64,000 bases of DNA from Acidiphilium multivorum AIU301 (GTDB taxonomy: Bacteria; Pseudomonadota; Alphaproteobacteria; Acetobacterales; Acetobacteraceae). This document shows positions 34,919 through 45,871 of the stretch, piece by piece. Numbering within the stretch: the first letter of the stretch is position 1; each line of letters starts with the position of its first letter. The notes under the pieces were generated by a model that saw only the letters and a program-made list of their open reading frames with translations, was not told the DNA's origin and ran no database searches. The stretch spans positions 744,001 through 808,000 of the forward strand of contig NC_015186.1 of NCBI RefSeq assembly GCF_000202835.1, in the 5' to 3' direction. The position numbers were made by a program, and so were the translations under genes.

Positions 34919-35473
34919 TCAGAGCCTGAACCAGGGTTCGGCCTCGGCCAGGCGGGGCAGGAGATTGTCCTTGTCGGAGAGGAGGGCGGTGCCGGCGGGG
35001 ACGGGCCAGGGCAGGGCGAGATCGGGATCGTTCCAGATGACGCCGCGTTCGGAGGCTTTGTCGTAGGGGGCGGTGACCTTGTAGACGACCTCGGTATCGG
35101 GCTCGGTGGTGCAGAAGCCGTGCAGGAAGCCGGGCGGGATCCAGAGCTGGCGCCCGTTGGCGGCGGAGAGCTCGGCGGCGGCGTGGCGTCCGAAGCTGGG
35201 CGAGCCGTGGCGGATGTCGACGGCGACGTCCCAGATCGCGCCGCGGATGCAGCGGACGAGCTTGCCCTGGGCGAAGGGGGCGAGCTGGCAGTGCAGGCCG
35301 CGGATGGTTCCTGGGCGGGTGGAGGAGGAGTGGTTGTCCTGCACGAAGGTTTCGGTGAAGCCGAGGGCGGCGAGCCTTGCCTGGTTCCAGGTTTCGCTGA
35401 ACCAGCCGCGGGAATCGGCGAAGCGGGGCGGGGTGATGAGCATGACGCCGGGCAGGTCGAGCGGCTCGATCAT
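34919..35473 (-). CDS. rfbC: dTDP-4-dehydrorhamnose 3,5-epimerase
   Basis: A 184-aa cupin epimerase. RmlC signatures: [21 protein letters not shown] (base His), [31 protein letters not shown] and the closing [18 protein letters not shown]. The start ATG overlaps the rfbA stop (ATGA). It acts between RfbB and RfbD. Compared with the epimerase at 15017 it keeps the canonical dTDP-rhamnose residues throughout. Confidence 0.95.
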   Translation of the reverse strand: MIEPLDLPGVMLITPPRFADSRGWFSETWNQARLAALGFTETFVQDNHSSSTRPGTIRGLHCQLAPFAQGKLVRCIRGAIWDVAVDIRHGSPSFGRHAAAELSAANGRQLWIPPGFLHGFCTTEPDTEVVYKVTAPYDKASERGVIWNDPDLALPWPVPAGTALLSDKDNLLPRLAEAEPWFRL

Positions 35474-36351
35474 GCGGCCTCTCCGTCGGCGAGTTCGCGC
35501 AGGACGCGGCCGAGCTCGGTCTTGCCGAGGCGGGCGGCGTGGCGGCGCAGGGTGTCGGCGTCGATGAAGCCCATGCGGAAGGCGACTTCCTCGGGGCAGC
35601 CGACGAGCTGCCCCTGGCGGGCCTGGATGGTCTGCACGAAGGTTGCGGCCTGGAGCAGGGAGTCGGGGGTTCCGGCGTCGAGCCAGGCGGTGCCGCGGCC
35701 GAGGCGCTCGACGGCGAGGGAGCCGTCGTCGAGATAGAGGCGGTTGAGATCGGTGATCTCGAGCTCGCCGCGGGCGGAGGGTCGGATGCGGCGGGCGAAT
35801 TCGGTGACCCGGCGGTCGTAGAAATAGAGGCCGGTGACCGCCCAGCTGGAGGCGGGGGCGGCGGGTTTCTCGACGATGTCGATGGCGCGGCCGGCATCGT
35901 CGAAGGTGACGACGCCGTAGCGCTCGGGATCGCGCACCTGGTAGGCGAAGACGGTGGCGCCGGCCTCCCGGCCGGCGGCCTGGCGCAGCGCGAGCGAGAG
36001 ATGATCGGCGTGGATGAGGTTGTCGCCGAGGGCGAGGGCGCAGGCCTCGCCGGCGAGCCAGTCCGCGCCGATCAGGAAGGCCTGGGCGAGGCCGTCGGGC
36101 GATGGCTGGGCGGCATAGCCGATGCGGATGCCGTATTGGCCGCCGTCGCCGAGCAGGCGGCGGAACTGGGGCAGGTCCTGCGGGGTGGAGATCAGCAGCA
36201 GGTCGCGGATGCCGGCGAGCAGCAGGGTCGACAGCGGATAGTAGACCATCGGCTTGTCGTAGACGGGGAGGAGCTGCTTCGAGGCGGCGAGGGTGGAGGG
36301 GTGCAGGCGGGTGCCGGAGCCGCCGGCGAGGATGATGCCCTTGCGGATCAT
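35470..36351 (-). CDS. rfbA: glucose-1-phosphate thymidylyltransferase
   Basis: A 293-aa enzyme forming dTDP-glucose. Seen: [17 protein letters not shown] (nucleotide site), [46 protein letters not shown] and [11 protein letters not shown]. It overlaps rfbB (ATGA) and rfbC (ATGA), so the operon is translationally coupled. Length is normal. Confidence 0.95.
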   Translation of the reverse strand: MIRKGIILAGGSGTRLHPSTLAASKQLLPVYDKPMVYYPLSTLLLAGIRDLLLISTPQDLPQFRRLLGDGGQYGIRIGYAAQPSPDGLAQAFLIGADWLAGEACALALGDNLIHADHLSLALRQAAGREAGATVFAYQVRDPERYGVVTFDDAGRAIDIVEKPAAPASSWAVTGLYFYDRRVTEFARRIRPSARGELEITDLNRLYLDDGSLAVERLGRGTAWLDAGTPDSLLQAATFVQTIQARQGQLVGCPEEVAFRMGFIDADTLRRHAARLGKTELGRVLRELADGEAA

Positions 36352-37403
36352 GCGGCGGTACCGAGGCGCTGGCCGGCATAGCGGCGGGCGCGGATGGCGC
36401 GCCACCAGGGCTCGTTGGCGAGATACCAGTCGACGGTGCGGGCGAGTCCGGCCTCGAAATCGTGGGCGGCGCGCCAGGCGAGGGCGGCCTCGCTGCGGGC
36501 GGGGTCGATCTCGTAGCGGAAATCGTGGCCGGGGCGGTCGGCGACGAAGGTGATCAGCCGCTCGCGCGGGCCGGCGGGATCGGGGCGGCGGGCATCGAGC
36601 AGGCGGCAGATGGCGCGGACGACGTCGAGATTGGAGCGGGGCTGGCGGGCGCCGATGGCGTAGGTCTCGCCGGGCGTGCCGGTGAGGGCGATGGCGAGGA
36701 GCGCCTCGGCGTGATCCTCGACGAAGAGCCAGTCGCGCAGGTTGGAGCCGTCGCCATAGACGGGCAGGGGGCGGCCCTCGAGGGCGTTGATGAGCACCAG
36801 CGGGATGAGTTTCTCGGGGAACTGCCAGGGGCCGTAATTGTTGGTGGTGTTGGAGACGATGGCGGGCAGGCCGTAGGTGTGCCGCCAGGCGCGGACGAGA
36901 TGGTCCGAGGCGGCCTTGCTGGCGGCGTAGGGGCTGCGGGGGTCGTAGGGGGTGGTTTCGGTGAAGGGGGGATCGCCTTGTTCGAGGGCGCCGAACACCT
37001 CGTCGGTGGAGATGTGGTGGAAGCGGAAGCGGCGGCGGGCGGGCTCGTCCAGGGTGGCGAACCAGGCGCGGGCGGCCTCGAGCAGGACGAAGGTGCCGGT
37101 GATGTTGGTGTCGATGAAATCGCGCGGCCCGTCGATCGAGCGGTCGACATGGGATTCGGCGGCGAGATGCATGACGATGTCGGGCCGGTGCGCCTCGAAG
37201 ACGGCGCGCATCGCCGCGGCATCGGCGATGTCGGCGCGGATCAGGCGATGGCGCGGATGCCCCAGCGCAGCGCCCAGCGCGTCCTCCGAGGCGGCGTAGG
37301 TCATCTTGTCGACGGTGACGACCTCGTGCGGCGTGCTCGCCACAAGCCGACGGACAACCGCAGAACCAATGAAGCCGCAGCCCCCGGTGATCAGAAATCG
37401 CAT
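36348..37403 (-). CDS. rfbB: dTDP-glucose 4,6-dehydratase
   Basis: A 351-aa NAD+-dependent SDR making dTDP-4-keto-6-deoxyglucose. Seen: [56 protein letters not shown] (Tyr-x-x-x-Lys) and [17 protein letters not shown]. The ATG at 37403 gives the normal N-terminus; an upstream ATG would add MDKKFTRQA. First gene of the operon, preceded by a candidate promoter and then a decayed IS element. Confidence 0.95.
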   Translation of the reverse strand: MRFLITGGCGFIGSAVVRRLVASTPHEVVTVDKMTYAASEDALGAALGHPRHRLIRADIADAAAMRAVFEAHRPDIVMHLAAESHVDRSIDGPRDFIDTNITGTFVLLEAARAWFATLDEPARRRFRFHHISTDEVFGALEQGDPPFTETTPYDPRSPYAASKAASDHLVRAWRHTYGLPAIVSNTTNNYGPWQFPEKLIPLVLINALEGRPLPVYGDGSNLRDWLFVEDHAEALLAIALTGTPGETYAIGARQPRSNLDVVRAICRLLDARRPDPAGPRERLITFVADRPGHDFRYEIDPARSEAALAWRAAHDFEAGLARTVDWYLANEPWWRAIRARRYAGQRLGTAA

Positions 37404-37447
37404 TGCTTGCCTTGTAAATTTTTTGTCCAAAAAGCGAACTCACGAAC

Positions 37448-37477
37448 AATAAACGCTACCATGATTGGCGTTGACAA
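37448..37477 (-). promoter_or_regulatory. candidate promoter of the dTDP-rhamnose operon
   Basis: On the minus strand TTGTCA (37477-37472) is followed after 18 bases by TTTATT (37453-37448), 44 bases before the rfbB start. The surrounding 100 bases are clearly richer in A and T than the genes, and the motif TTTATTGT occurs twice in this stretch, once across each element. Pattern evidence only. Confidence 0.4.
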
Positions 37478-37628
37478 TAAACACAGCCGGATATGGCGTT
37501 GCGGCCAACGGGCCCGAGAGCCGGGTCGTAAAAGATAGTTGAGTGATTTCAGAAGATTATAATTCTGCCGGCTTGCAACAACAGACGGGGTCGCGGTGAT
37601 CTGGACTGAAATCGCTTGGATTTTTCGC

Positions 37629-38300
37629 ATGAAGGAGGGCCGGGATGGAAGGAATCACAAGCCGGAAGAGATTATCGACAAGCTTCGTGAGCCTGAGATT
37701 GCGTTGGCGGAAGGCGGGACGGTTGTGGATGCGTGCCGTTGGATCGGTATCACCGAGCCGAGCTACGACCGCTGGCGCAAGGAGTATGGCGGGCTGAAGA
37801 TGGGCCAGGCACGTCGGACTCGTCATGCCGACATCCTATTTGGAAGTTGGAGCCTCCTGTCTTTCGGAATCCGCCATGAAGGATGAGGCAGGCGGCATCC
37901 CGCGAGCCTCTGGGACCATCAACGAAGCCCGCTTGCCGGGTCGCGCGGGAACTGACCCGTCTGATCGGGTGCCGCGGCCGGCCCGGCATGACCGTTTCCG
38001 GCCACGGCACCGAGTTCACCTCGGACGCCACCCTCGTCTGGTCGAAGGATCACGGGGTGGAATGGCACTAGATCGGGCCCGGCAAGCCGATGCAGAACGG
38101 CGATGTCGAATCCTTCAGCGGCCGCATGCGCGACGAGCTTTTGAACGAGAGCCTGTTCTTCGGCCTCGATCATGCCCGCGCCGCCATCGCTGATTGGGTG
38201 GCGCATTTCAATGCCGCGAGGCCGCACTCCTCGCTCGGCTACCAGACCCCGGCGGACTATGCCGAGGGCCTCACCACAACCGGCACCGAACGGCGTAACA
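37629..38300 (+). pseudogene. decayed IS3-family element (orfA and orfB fragments)
   Basis: 37629-37822 encodes an OrfA start (NHKPEEIIDKLREPEIALAE, GGTVVDACRWIGITEPSYDR, WRKEYGGLKM). Similarity stops abruptly, a segment of about 100 bases unrelated to IS3 follows, and then from about 37930 comes the OrfB integrase end: RVARELTRLIGCRGRPGMTV, GHGTEFTSDATLVW, then an in-frame TAG at 38069-38071, then [20 protein letters not shown] and [20 protein letters not shown]. The second catalytic Asp (normally VSDNGTEF) is Gly, so the enzyme is dead. Most of OrfB and both clear ends are missing. It may separate the rhamnose operon from the genes to its right. Confidence 0.85.
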
Positions 38301-38373
38301 GAAGCGGCCGAGACTCCAATCGCACACGGATGAAAGTTCGGGGACGGGTCAGAGACATTCTTTTCAGGCCATT

Positions 38374-38400
38374 CGCGCGCCCCCTTGCCGCAGGGGCGCG
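38374..38400. repeat. GC-rich hairpin upstream of the M20 hydrolase gene
   Basis: CGCGCCCCCT and AGGGGCGCG can pair over nine bases with one bulge and a TTGCCGC-type loop. It sits between the IS3 remnant and the hydrolase gene, 44 bases before the ATG. It could be an attenuating or terminating structure, but no T-run follows. Confidence 0.4.
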
Positions 38401-38444
38401 GCGGCGCATACTCTGGACCGAGAGCTCATACAGGTGATCGATCC

Positions 38445-39599
38445 ATGCCCGACACGCACGCCCAACGCATCGCGCCCACGCTCACCGAATGGCGCCGATA
38501 CCTGCATCAGCACCCCGAACTCTCGCTGCGCGAGGAAAAGACCGCCGCCTTCGTCTGCGAGAGGCTGAAGGAACTCGGCATCCCCTTCGAGTCGGGCATT
38601 GGCGGGCATGGGGTCGTCGCCACCCTGCGGCGCGGCGGCAATCGCAGCGTCGGCCTGCGCGCGGATATGGACGCGCTGCCGATCACCGAGGCGACGGGGC
38701 TGCCTTACGCCTCGAAAACGCCGGGCGTGATGCATGCCTGCGGGCATGATGGCCACACCACCTCGCTCCTCGGCGCGGCGATGTTGCTGCGAGACGATCC
38801 GGACTGGTCGGGTACGGTGCATTTCGTCTTCCAGCCGGCCGAGGAGGGCTTCGGCGGCGCCCTGGCGATGATGGAAGACGGGCTCTTCCGCCGCTTCCCG
38901 ATGGAGCGCATCTTCGGCTACCACAACTGGCCGGGGGTCGAGGCCGGCGCGATCATGATCCATGACGGGCCGATGATGGCCCAGGGCGAGCGCATCGGCA
39001 TCACCATCCATGGCCATGCCGGCCACGCCGCGATGCCGAACCTAACCGCAGACCCGGTGGTTTGCGCCGCGCAGATCATCGTCGCGCTGCAATCGGTGGT
39101 CTCGCGCAACATCAACCCGCTCGATGCCGCGGTGATTTCGATCTGCGTGCTGCGCGGTGCCGAGGCCGACAACCAGATTCCGGACACGGTGACGCTGCGC
39201 GGCACGGTCCGCGCCTTGCTGCCGGAGGTATTCGACCATGTCACCGGCCGCATTCGCGAGATCGTCGCCCATACGGCCTCCGCGATGGGCTGCCGCGGCG
39301 AGGTGATATTCGAGCGCCGCCTCGCCGCGACGATCAACCACAAGGACGAGGCCGCACTCGGCCGCCGCGTGGCGCGGGACCTTGGCATGCCCGTGCTGAC
39401 CGATCTGCCGCCAACCATGGCAAGCGAGGATTTCGGGTGGTATCTGCGGGAAATTCCTGGCGCCTATGCCTGGATCGGCAACGGGCCGGCCACCGAGGGA
39501 GCCTTCCTGCACAACCAGAACTACAATTTCAACGACGAGATCCTGCCCATCGCTGCCGGCTATCTCGCATCGACGGCGAAGGCCGCCCTGGCGGGCTGA
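38445..39599 (+). CDS. M20 family metallo-amidohydrolase (HipO/IAA-amino acid hydrolase type)
   Basis: A 384-aa cytoplasmic zinc peptidase. Seen: LHQHPELSLREEKTA, GLRADMDALPITEATG, VMHACGHDGHTTSLLGAA (metal-binding Cys/His), HFVFQPAEEGFGGA (catalytic Glu) and TMASEDFGWYL. Family members release amino acids from N-acyl forms such as hippurate, N-acetyl amino acids or indole-acetyl conjugates; the substrate cannot be told. The ATG at 38445 gives the expected N-terminus. The next gene starts three bases after the stop. Confidence 0.9.
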   Translation: MPDTHAQRIAPTLTEWRRYLHQHPELSLREEKTAAFVCERLKELGIPFESGIGGHGVVATLRRGGNRSVGLRADMDALPITEATGLPYASKTPGVMHACGHDGHTTSLLGAAMLLRDDPDWSGTVHFVFQPAEEGFGGALAMMEDGLFRRFPMERIFGYHNWPGVEAGAIMIHDGPMMAQGERIGITIHGHAGHAAMPNLTADPVVCAAQIIVALQSVVSRNINPLDAAVISICVLRGAEADNQIPDTVTLRGTVRALLPEVFDHVTGRIREIVAHTASAMGCRGEVIFERRLAATINHKDEAALGRRVARDLGMPVLTDLPPTMASEDFGWYLREIPGAYAWIGNGPATEGAFLHNQNYNFNDEILPIAAGYLASTAKAALAG

Positions 39600-39602
39600 C
39601 GC

Positions 39603-40826
39603 GTGCCTGCGCCGGACGATTTCCGCTCGCACACGTCCGCTCCGCTTCCGGCTGGAACCCGCCGCGACATCGCCCGCCGGCTGGCCGGCGGTCCGACCGG
39701 CCCAGACGACCCGGCTTCGGGATCGCCGGCCGGCGACGCGGCCGCATCGGTGCGCGCGGCAGTGGCCGGGCGGATCGGGCTCGTGTGTGTCGCCTGGCCG
39801 GGTTTCGCGCATCCACTCTGGCTGCGCGCCGGGAGTGGCGATGCCGAAGCGGCCATCACCGCGCTGCGGGATGGCGTGGCAGGACTCGATCTGCCGTTCC
39901 TGCCGCACCGGATCATGGTGATTGGCGATGGATATCTTGCCGTCGCCCTCGCCGCGGCGTTTCCGGCCGCCGCCGTTGCCAGCATCGAACCGGTGCCCGG
40001 GCGCGCCCGGCTGCACGCGCTGAATACGCTGCCCTGGCGGCGGATCTCCGCCATCCATAACCCGGTCGGCATTGCCGGCGCCCGCCTCGCCGTGATGACC
40101 GATCCGGCAACCGGCGCCGAGCGGCTGGTGCCCGATCCACGGGGCGATATCGTCACGCTCGGCTTCGAGCCTGTGTTGCGGCATCTCGGCTGGGGCGAGG
40201 CCGATCTGCTGATCGTCGATCCCGCAGCCTGCCCCGATCTCGCCAACCCAGCGATCGATGGCGTGCTGGCCGCCTTCCGCCGCGTGATGATCCATACGGG
40301 CGGAACAACGATTCCGTCCGATCTGATCGCCCGGTTCCCGCCGCCCGCCTGGCGGGCCGGCACCGTGCCGAGCCATGCCGTGTTCGACCGTGCTGCCTTC
40401 GGCCCGCAACCGGTATCGCGTCGGCAACCGGTTTTCGACATCGCTGGCGATCCGCTGGCCTGCACGCTGCCCGGGCGCGGCTGGAGGCCGGTGGGCGACA
40501 CGGGATTCTGCCTCGCTCCTGCCGGCGAAGCCCCGGTCCGGCTCACGCTGCGCTGCTTCGCCGCCGGTCCCGCAGCCTTCGAGGCGCAGCTGCGCCTGCT
40601 GCCCGCGCCGGGCCCGGCGCTGCGTCTGGCGATCGGCTTCGCGGCGGCCGGCAGCGGGCGGGAGATCCATCGTGCCGCCCACGAGATCCGGCCCGGTGAA
40701 ACCCGGCACTGGCGCTTCGACCTGCCGGTCTATTTCGGCGAGGTCGACATCTCGTTCGAGGTCGCGGCGCGCGATGGAACCGGGGAAGGCGGCTGGCTCG
40801 AAATTCGCGACCCGGCTTTTCTCTGA
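39603..40826 (+). CDS. unknown protein, possibly with a degenerate methyltransferase-like domain
   Basis: A 407-aa protein with GTG start, three bases after the M20 gene. Residues about 100-260 look Rossmann-like (RIMVIGDGYLAVALAAAFPA, ASIEPVPGRARLHALN, GWGEADLLIVDPAACPDLAN, VLAAFRRVMIHTGG), resembling FkbM-type methyltransferases without a clear SAM motif. Residues about 300-405 form a β-rich domain (PVRLTLRCFAAGPAAFEAQL, ...TRHWRFDLPVYFGEVDISFE). No signal peptide or membrane segment. I do not recognise the family. Its codon use matches that of its neighbours, so it is a real native gene. Confidence 0.6.
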   Translation: MPAPDDFRSHTSAPLPAGTRRDIARRLAGGPTGPDDPASGSPAGDAAASVRAAVAGRIGLVCVAWPGFAHPLWLRAGSGDAEAAITALRDGVAGLDLPFLPHRIMVIGDGYLAVALAAAFPAAAVASIEPVPGRARLHALNTLPWRRISAIHNPVGIAGARLAVMTDPATGAERLVPDPRGDIVTLGFEPVLRHLGWGEADLLIVDPAACPDLANPAIDGVLAAFRRVMIHTGGTTIPSDLIARFPPPAWRAGTVPSHAVFDRAAFGPQPVSRRQPVFDIAGDPLACTLPGRGWRPVGDTGFCLAPAGEAPVRLTLRCFAAGPAAFEAQLRLLPAPGPALRLAIGFAAAGSGREIHRAAHEIRPGETRHWRFDLPVYFGEVDISFEVAARDGTGEGGWLEIRDPAFL

Positions 40827-40838
40827 GCAGGGCTGCGC

Positions 40839-41594
40839 ATGGAATGGAGCGAACCCGCGATCGTCCTCAGCGTTGCCGCGTTCGGCGAGAGCGATCTGCG
40901 GACCATCGTCCTGGCCGAGACGCATGGCGCCTGGCACGGGCTGGCGCGCGGCGGGGCGGGGCGGCGCGGGGCGCCGATCTGGCAGGAAGGCAATCTGATC
41001 AACGCCCGCTGGGTCGCGCGCCTGCCGGAACAGCTCGGCAGCATCAGCGGGGAGCTGGTGCATCCCGCCGCCGCGATCGCGATGGCGGACCCGCTGGCGC
41101 TGGCGGTGCTGCGCGCGGCCTGTGCCGTCGCGGCGGGTGCGCTGCCGGAGCGCGAGGCGCATCGCGGCGCGTTCATCCGGCTTGCGCGGCTGCTGGGCGG
41201 CATCGGCATCGCCGGCACCGCGCTGCCGGCGCTGGTGCGCTTCGAACTCGAATTGCTGCGCGAGCTCGGCTACGGGCTCGATCTGTCGTCCTGCGCGCTG
41301 TCCGGGGCGGCCGAGGATCTCGCCTTCGTTTCGCCGCGCACCGGCCGCGCGGTGGCGCGCGGCGCAGCCGGCGATTGGGCGCCGCGGCTGCTGAAGCTGC
41401 CGGCCTTCCTGCTCGACGAGGATGCCGCGGACGATGAGGCCGACCTTGCTGCCTGCCGCGACGGGCTGGCGCTGACCGGCCATTTCCTCGCCCGCGATGC
41501 GTTCGGCGCGCGCCATGCCCCGCTTCCCACGGCCCGGCTCGGCCTCTATGACCGGCTGACCCGCAGACTGAACGGAGACGACGATGCCCGATGA
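40839..41594 (+). CDS. recO: DNA repair protein RecO
   Basis: A 251-aa protein with the N-terminal OB-fold opening ([38 protein letters not shown]) and an all-helical C-terminal domain. The alphaproteobacterial pattern [20 protein letters not shown] is clear. It works with RecF (2857-3996) and RecR in gap repair. The 3' end overlaps parC by 11 bases, the usual arrangement in this group. Confidence 0.92.
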   Translation: MEWSEPAIVLSVAAFGESDLRTIVLAETHGAWHGLARGGAGRRGAPIWQEGNLINARWVARLPEQLGSISGELVHPAAAIAMADPLALAVLRAACAVAAGALPEREAHRGAFIRLARLLGGIGIAGTALPALVRFELELLRELGYGLDLSSCALSGAAEDLAFVSPRTGRAVARGAAGDWAPRLLKLPAFLLDEDAADDEADLAACRDGLALTGHFLARDAFGARHAPLPTARLGLYDRLTRRLNGDDDAR

Positions 41595-43818
41595 CCTCCT
41601 GGGCAATGTTCAGGACACGAAACTCGCCACCGCCCTTTCCGAGCGGTACCTTGCCTATGCGCTGTCGACCATCATGGCGCGGTCGCTGCCGGATGTGCGC
41701 GACGGGCTGAAGCCGGTCCATCGCCGGCTGATCTTCGCGATGCGCCAGCTCCGGCTCGATCCGGGCTCGGGCTTCAAGAAATGCGCCCGCGTGGTGGGCG
41801 ACGTGATGGGCAAGTTCCACCCGCATGGCGACATGTCGATCTACGAGGCGCTGGTTCGCCTCGCGCAGGATTTCGCCTCGCGCTACCCGCTGATCGAGGG
41901 CCAGGGCAATTTCGGCAATATCGATGGCGATAACGCCGCGGCGATGCGCTACACCGAAAGCCGGCTGACCGAGGTTGCCGCCGCGTTGCTGGAGGGGATC
42001 GACGAGGACGCCGTCGATTTCCGCCCGACCTATGACAACGAGGATACCGAACCCGTCGTCCTGCCCGGCGCGTTTCCCAACCTGCTGGCCAATGGCGCGG
42101 CCGGCATCGCGGTCGGCATGGCGACGTCGATCCCGCCGCACAACGCGGCCGAGCTGTGCGCCGCCGCGATCCACCTGATCCGCCATCCCGAGGCCGACAC
42201 CGCGGCCCTGCTCGATTTCGTGCAGGGGCCGGATTTCCCGACCGGCGGCGAGCTGGTGGAGGACCGCGCGACCCTGCTCTCCGCCTACGAGACCGGCCGC
42301 GGCTCGCTGCGCGTGCGGGCGCGCTGGAGCCGCAGCGATCTCAAGGGCGGGGCTTGGCAGATCGTGGTCACCGAAATTCCCTATCAGGTGCAGAAATCCC
42401 GGCTGATCGAGCAGGTCGCGCAACTGATGGCGGAGCGCAAGCTGCCCTTGCTGGGCGATATCCGCGACGAAAGCACCGAGCGCGTGCGCATCGTGCTCGA
42501 GCCGAAATCGCGCACCGTCGATCCGGACATGCTGATGGCGAGCCTGTTTCGCGCCACCGCCTTCGAGCAGCGTTTCAGCATGAACATGAATGTGCTGGAC
42601 GCCGACCGCACGCCGCGGGTGATGGGACTGCGGGAGATGCTGCGCGCCTGGCTCGATCACCGGCACGAGGTGCTGGAGCGGCGCTCGCGCCACCGCCTCG
42701 CCGCGATCGCCCGCCGGCTGGAAATCCTCGAAGGCTATCTCGCGGTCTTTCTCAATCTCGACGAGGTGATCCGCATCATCCGCACCGAGGACGAGCCGAA
42801 ACCCGCCCTCATCGCCGCCTTCACCCTGACCGACACCCAGGCCGAGGCGATCCTCAACATGCGGCTGCGCAGCCTGCGCAAGCTCGAGGAGATGGAAATC
42901 CGCAAGGAGCACAAGGCGCTGACCGCCGAGCGTAAGGCGCTGGATGCGATGCTGGCCGACCCGGCCAAGCGCTGGGCGCGGATCGAGACCGAAATCGAGG
43001 CGACGGCGAAGACATTCGGCGGCGGTCCGGGCGCGCGGCGCACCACGATCAGCGGTGCTGTGCCGGTGACCGAGGTGGCGGTCGAGGCGCTGGTGGAGCG
43101 CGAACCGCTCACCGTGATCCTGTCGGAAAAAGGGTGGATCCGCGCGCTCAAGGGCCATGCCGTGGCCGAGGCCGAGCTGAAGTTCAAGGAAGGCGACCGG
43201 CTGAAGGCGCTGTTGCGCTGCTCCAGCCTCGACCGCGTGACGGTTTTCGCGACCAATGGACGCGTCTACAGCCTGCGCGCCGCCGACCTGCCGCGCGGGC
43301 GCGGCGATGGCCAGGCGATCCGGCTGATGGTCGATCTCGGCAACGAGGACGAGGTGGCGGCGCTTTTCATCGCCGATCCCGAGGCGCGCTATCTCGTTGC
43401 CGGCACTGACGGACGGGGCTTCATCATCGCCGGTGCCGAGCTTGGCGCGGAAAAACGCACCGGCAAGCAGATCCTCACCGTCCGGCCGGGGCAGGAGGCA
43501 ATGCTGTGCCGGAAGGTCGCAGGCGATCATCTCGCGGTAATCGGGCAGAACCGCAAGCTGCTGGTCTTCCCGCTCGAGCAGGTGCCGGAGATGGCGCGCG
43601 GTGCCGGCGTGATCCTGCAGAAATACAAGGATGGCGGGCTGGCCGACGCCAAGGCCTTTACCCTTGCGTCCGGGCTGAGCTGGCGGCTGGGCGACAAGCA
43701 GCGGACGGAAACGCGGCTCGCCGAATGGCTCGGCGCGCGCGGCCAGGCCGGAAGGCTGCCGCCGACGGGCTTCCCGCGGTCGGGCACGTTCGGCCCGCCG
43801 GACGATGACGCCGGCTGA
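41584..43818 (+). CDS. parC: DNA topoisomerase IV subunit A
   Basis: A 744-aa type IIA topoisomerase subunit. The breakage-reunion domain runs to about residue 480, with catalytic Tyr123 in [11 protein letters not shown] and the helix [17 protein letters not shown]; the position equal to Ser80 of E. coli ParC is Met84. The C-terminal β-pinwheel (about 495-744) is shortened relative to GyrA and lacks a GyrA box, which separates ParC from GyrA. It overlaps recO at the start and the FUSC gene at the end (14 bases). Confidence 0.94.
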   Translation: MPDDLLGNVQDTKLATALSERYLAYALSTIMARSLPDVRDGLKPVHRRLIFAMRQLRLDPGSGFKKCARVVGDVMGKFHPHGDMSIYEALVRLAQDFASRYPLIEGQGNFGNIDGDNAAAMRYTESRLTEVAAALLEGIDEDAVDFRPTYDNEDTEPVVLPGAFPNLLANGAAGIAVGMATSIPPHNAAELCAAAIHLIRHPEADTAALLDFVQGPDFPTGGELVEDRATLLSAYETGRGSLRVRARWSRSDLKGGAWQIVVTEIPYQVQKSRLIEQVAQLMAERKLPLLGDIRDESTERVRIVLEPKSRTVDPDMLMASLFRATAFEQRFSMNMNVLDADRTPRVMGLREMLRAWLDHRHEVLERRSRHRLAAIARRLEILEGYLAVFLNLDEVIRIIRTEDEPKPALIAAFTLTDTQAEAILNMRLRSLRKLEEMEIRKEHKALTAERKALDAMLADPAKRWARIETEIEATAKTFGGGPGARRTTISGAVPVTEVAVEALVEREPLTVILSEKGWIRALKGHAVAEAELKFKEGDRLKALLRCSSLDRVTVFATNGRVYSLRAADLPRGRGDGQAIRLMVDLGNEDEVAALFIADPEARYLVAGTDGRGFIIAGAELGAEKRTGKQILTVRPGQEAMLCRKVAGDHLAVIGQNRKLLVFPLEQVPEMARGAGVILQKYKDGGLADAKAFTLASGLSWRLGDKQRTETRLAEWLGARGQAGRLPPTGFPRSGTFGPPDDDAG

Positions 43819-45871
43819 TGCGCCCTCCCGGCTGACCGATCGTGCAGGGTTGCCGCTTACGGGCGGCAGCCTCGCGCTGAACTTCCGCGCCGTCTCCCTG
43901 CTCGAGGGAATTCGTGCCGCGATTGCGGTCGCCGGCACGCTCGCGGCGGGCGCCCTGCTGGACCAGCCGCAACTCGCCCTCGCGGCGCTCGGCGCGCTGC
44001 TCGCCTGCTTTACCGATCCAGGCGGCGCGCTGCCGGCGCGCCTGCCGCCGATGCTGATCTTCGGCGTGGCCGGCGCGATCTGCCTCGGAGGTTTCGGGCT
44101 GCTGGACGGCGCCAGCCCGTTGCTTGCCATTCCCGTCGCGGGGCTCACCATCTTCTGCTGCAGCCTTGCCCGCATCTACGGGCAGGGCGGATTGCTGACC
44201 GGCAACCTGCTTGCCGTCACGATCGTGCTGGCGCTCGACATGCCGACCGGCTCGCCGGTCGCCGCATTGCATGCGGCCTTCGGCTTCTGGGCCGGCGCCG
44301 CGGAAGCCGCGATCCTGACCCTTGCGCTCTGGCGCATCCGTCCGTTCGGCCCGGCGCGCGCGGCCCTGGCGGATGCGGCGCTCGCGCTGGCCGAGCTCGC
44401 CCGCGATCTTGCCGAACGCGAGGCCGATGCCGGCGGCGAGACCGGGTTCGATTTGCACGCCCGCGGCCATCGCCGGGCCGTGCGCGAAGCGATCGAGCGC
44501 GCCCGCGCCGTCACCCAGGCCACCCTGCGCCGGCGCGGCGTGGCAAGCCAGCGGGCGAACGCGCTCGTTCTTCGCCTGGCCACTTTTGACCAGCTGTTCG
44601 GCGCGCTGATCGCGCTGGGTGAGGAAATGGCCGCGCGCGGCGCCGACGATCCCGCCGCTCGCCGCGCCCTCGCCGGCATCGGCGACCTGCTGGGAGCGAT
44701 GGCGCCCGAACTCGAAGCCGGCCGCACGCTGGATACGGCGCCGCTCCGTGCCGGGCTGGAGGCTCTGCGCGGCACGGTCTCCTCGGCGAAGGGCGATCCC
44801 GCGCTGCGCCGTCCGCTGGCCGCCGCGCTCGACCGCCTTTCGGTGCTCATCACCGTCTCGAATGCGCCGGGCGTCACGGCCGCCGACGAGATCGTGCCGC
44901 CCGACCTGATGGCCACGATCCTTGGCCCGTTGCGGTCCAATCTCAGCCTGGCCTCGGTGCCGCTGCGCCACGCCCTGCGCTCCATGCTGGTCGCAATCCC
45001 GGCGCTCGCCTTCGTCGCCTGGCTCGGCAACCCGTTCGGCCATTGGCTCGCCATCACCGTGATCCTTGTGCTGCAGCCGCATTTCTCGGCCACATGGATC
45101 CGCGCGATCGAACGCGTCGGCGGTACCGCGGCGGGCGGGCTGGTTGCCGCCGCCATCGGCCTGCTGGTTCACACCAGGCTGGAACTCGCGGTGGCGATGG
45201 TGCCGCTCACGCTGTTCGCCTTCGCCGTGCGCGGGGTGAACTACAGCGCCTGGGTCGTTCTGCTCACGCCGATGATCGTGCTGCTGATCGAGCAGATCGA
45301 TCCGGGGGCGAATCAGTGGGTCGTCGCCGCCTCGCGCGTCGGTTTCACGCTGGCCGGCGGCATCCTCGCGGTTGCCGCCAATCTCGTGCTCTGGCCGAGT
45401 TTCGAGGGTAACCGGCTTGGCGCGGCGCGGCGCGACGCCATTGCCGCGCACCGCGCCTATCTCGTCGCGGCCTTCGCGCATCTGACCGCCGACGCGCCGC
45501 CGCCTGAGGCCGCGCGCCGGCAGGCGGGGCTGGCCAGCAACAATCTCGAAGCCTCGATTGCGCGGGTGATGATGGAGCCGCATCGCGACGACGACCCGCT
45601 GCTGCGCGCCGCGATCGTCACCGATGCCGCCCTGCGCCGCACGGCCGGCAGGCTGGCGGCACTCGCCCTCGAGCCCCGCCCGGAGGCAGCGGCCCGGGCC
45701 GGCTGCCGGGCCTGGGCCGAGGCGCTCGCCGCCTGGTTCGATCCCGACCTGCCGGACCCGCCGCCCTTGCCGCCGCCGGTGGGCCTGCCCGCGATCGATG
45801 ACGGGCTTGCGCGGCTGGCCCGGCAGGCGGAACTTGTCCGTGAACCCGTGACTTCGGAGACCATCGCATGA
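43805..45871 (+). CDS. FUSC-family inner-membrane transporter (AaeB/YccS-like)
   Basis: A 688-aa protein with two sets of hydrophobic segments (about residues 30-185 and 385-520), separated and followed by soluble, Ala/Arg-rich helical regions. This is the fusaric-acid-resistance/AaeB architecture used for efflux of aromatic acids or envelope stress relief. Conserved segments: [20 protein letters not shown] and [20 protein letters not shown]. No fusion-protein gene accompanies it. It is coupled at both ends: 14-base overlap with parC and ATGA overlap with the UPF0114 gene. Confidence 0.85.
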   Translation: MTPADAPSRLTDRAGLPLTGGSLALNFRAVSLLEGIRAAIAVAGTLAAGALLDQPQLALAALGALLACFTDPGGALPARLPPMLIFGVAGAICLGGFGLLDGASPLLAIPVAGLTIFCCSLARIYGQGGLLTGNLLAVTIVLALDMPTGSPVAALHAAFGFWAGAAEAAILTLALWRIRPFGPARAALADAALALAELARDLAEREADAGGETGFDLHARGHRRAVREAIERARAVTQATLRRRGVASQRANALVLRLATFDQLFGALIALGEEMAARGADDPAARRALAGIGDLLGAMAPELEAGRTLDTAPLRAGLEALRGTVSSAKGDPALRRPLAAALDRLSVLITVSNAPGVTAADEIVPPDLMATILGPLRSNLSLASVPLRHALRSMLVAIPALAFVAWLGNPFGHWLAITVILVLQPHFSATWIRAIERVGGTAAGGLVAAAIGLLVHTRLELAVAMVPLTLFAFAVRGVNYSAWVVLLTPMIVLLIEQIDPGANQWVVAASRVGFTLAGGILAVAANLVLWPSFEGNRLGAARRDAIAAHRAYLVAAFAHLTADAPPPEAARRQAGLASNNLEASIARVMMEPHRDDDPLLRAAIVTDAALRRTAGRLAALALEPRPEAAARAGCRAWAEALAAWFDPDLPDPPPLPPPVGLPAIDDGLARLARQAELVREPVTSETIA

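Noticed and set aside
41173-44175. A 1000-codon minus-strand open frame
   Set aside because: Antisense to recO, parC and the FUSC gene. Composition is repetitive and no motif is present.
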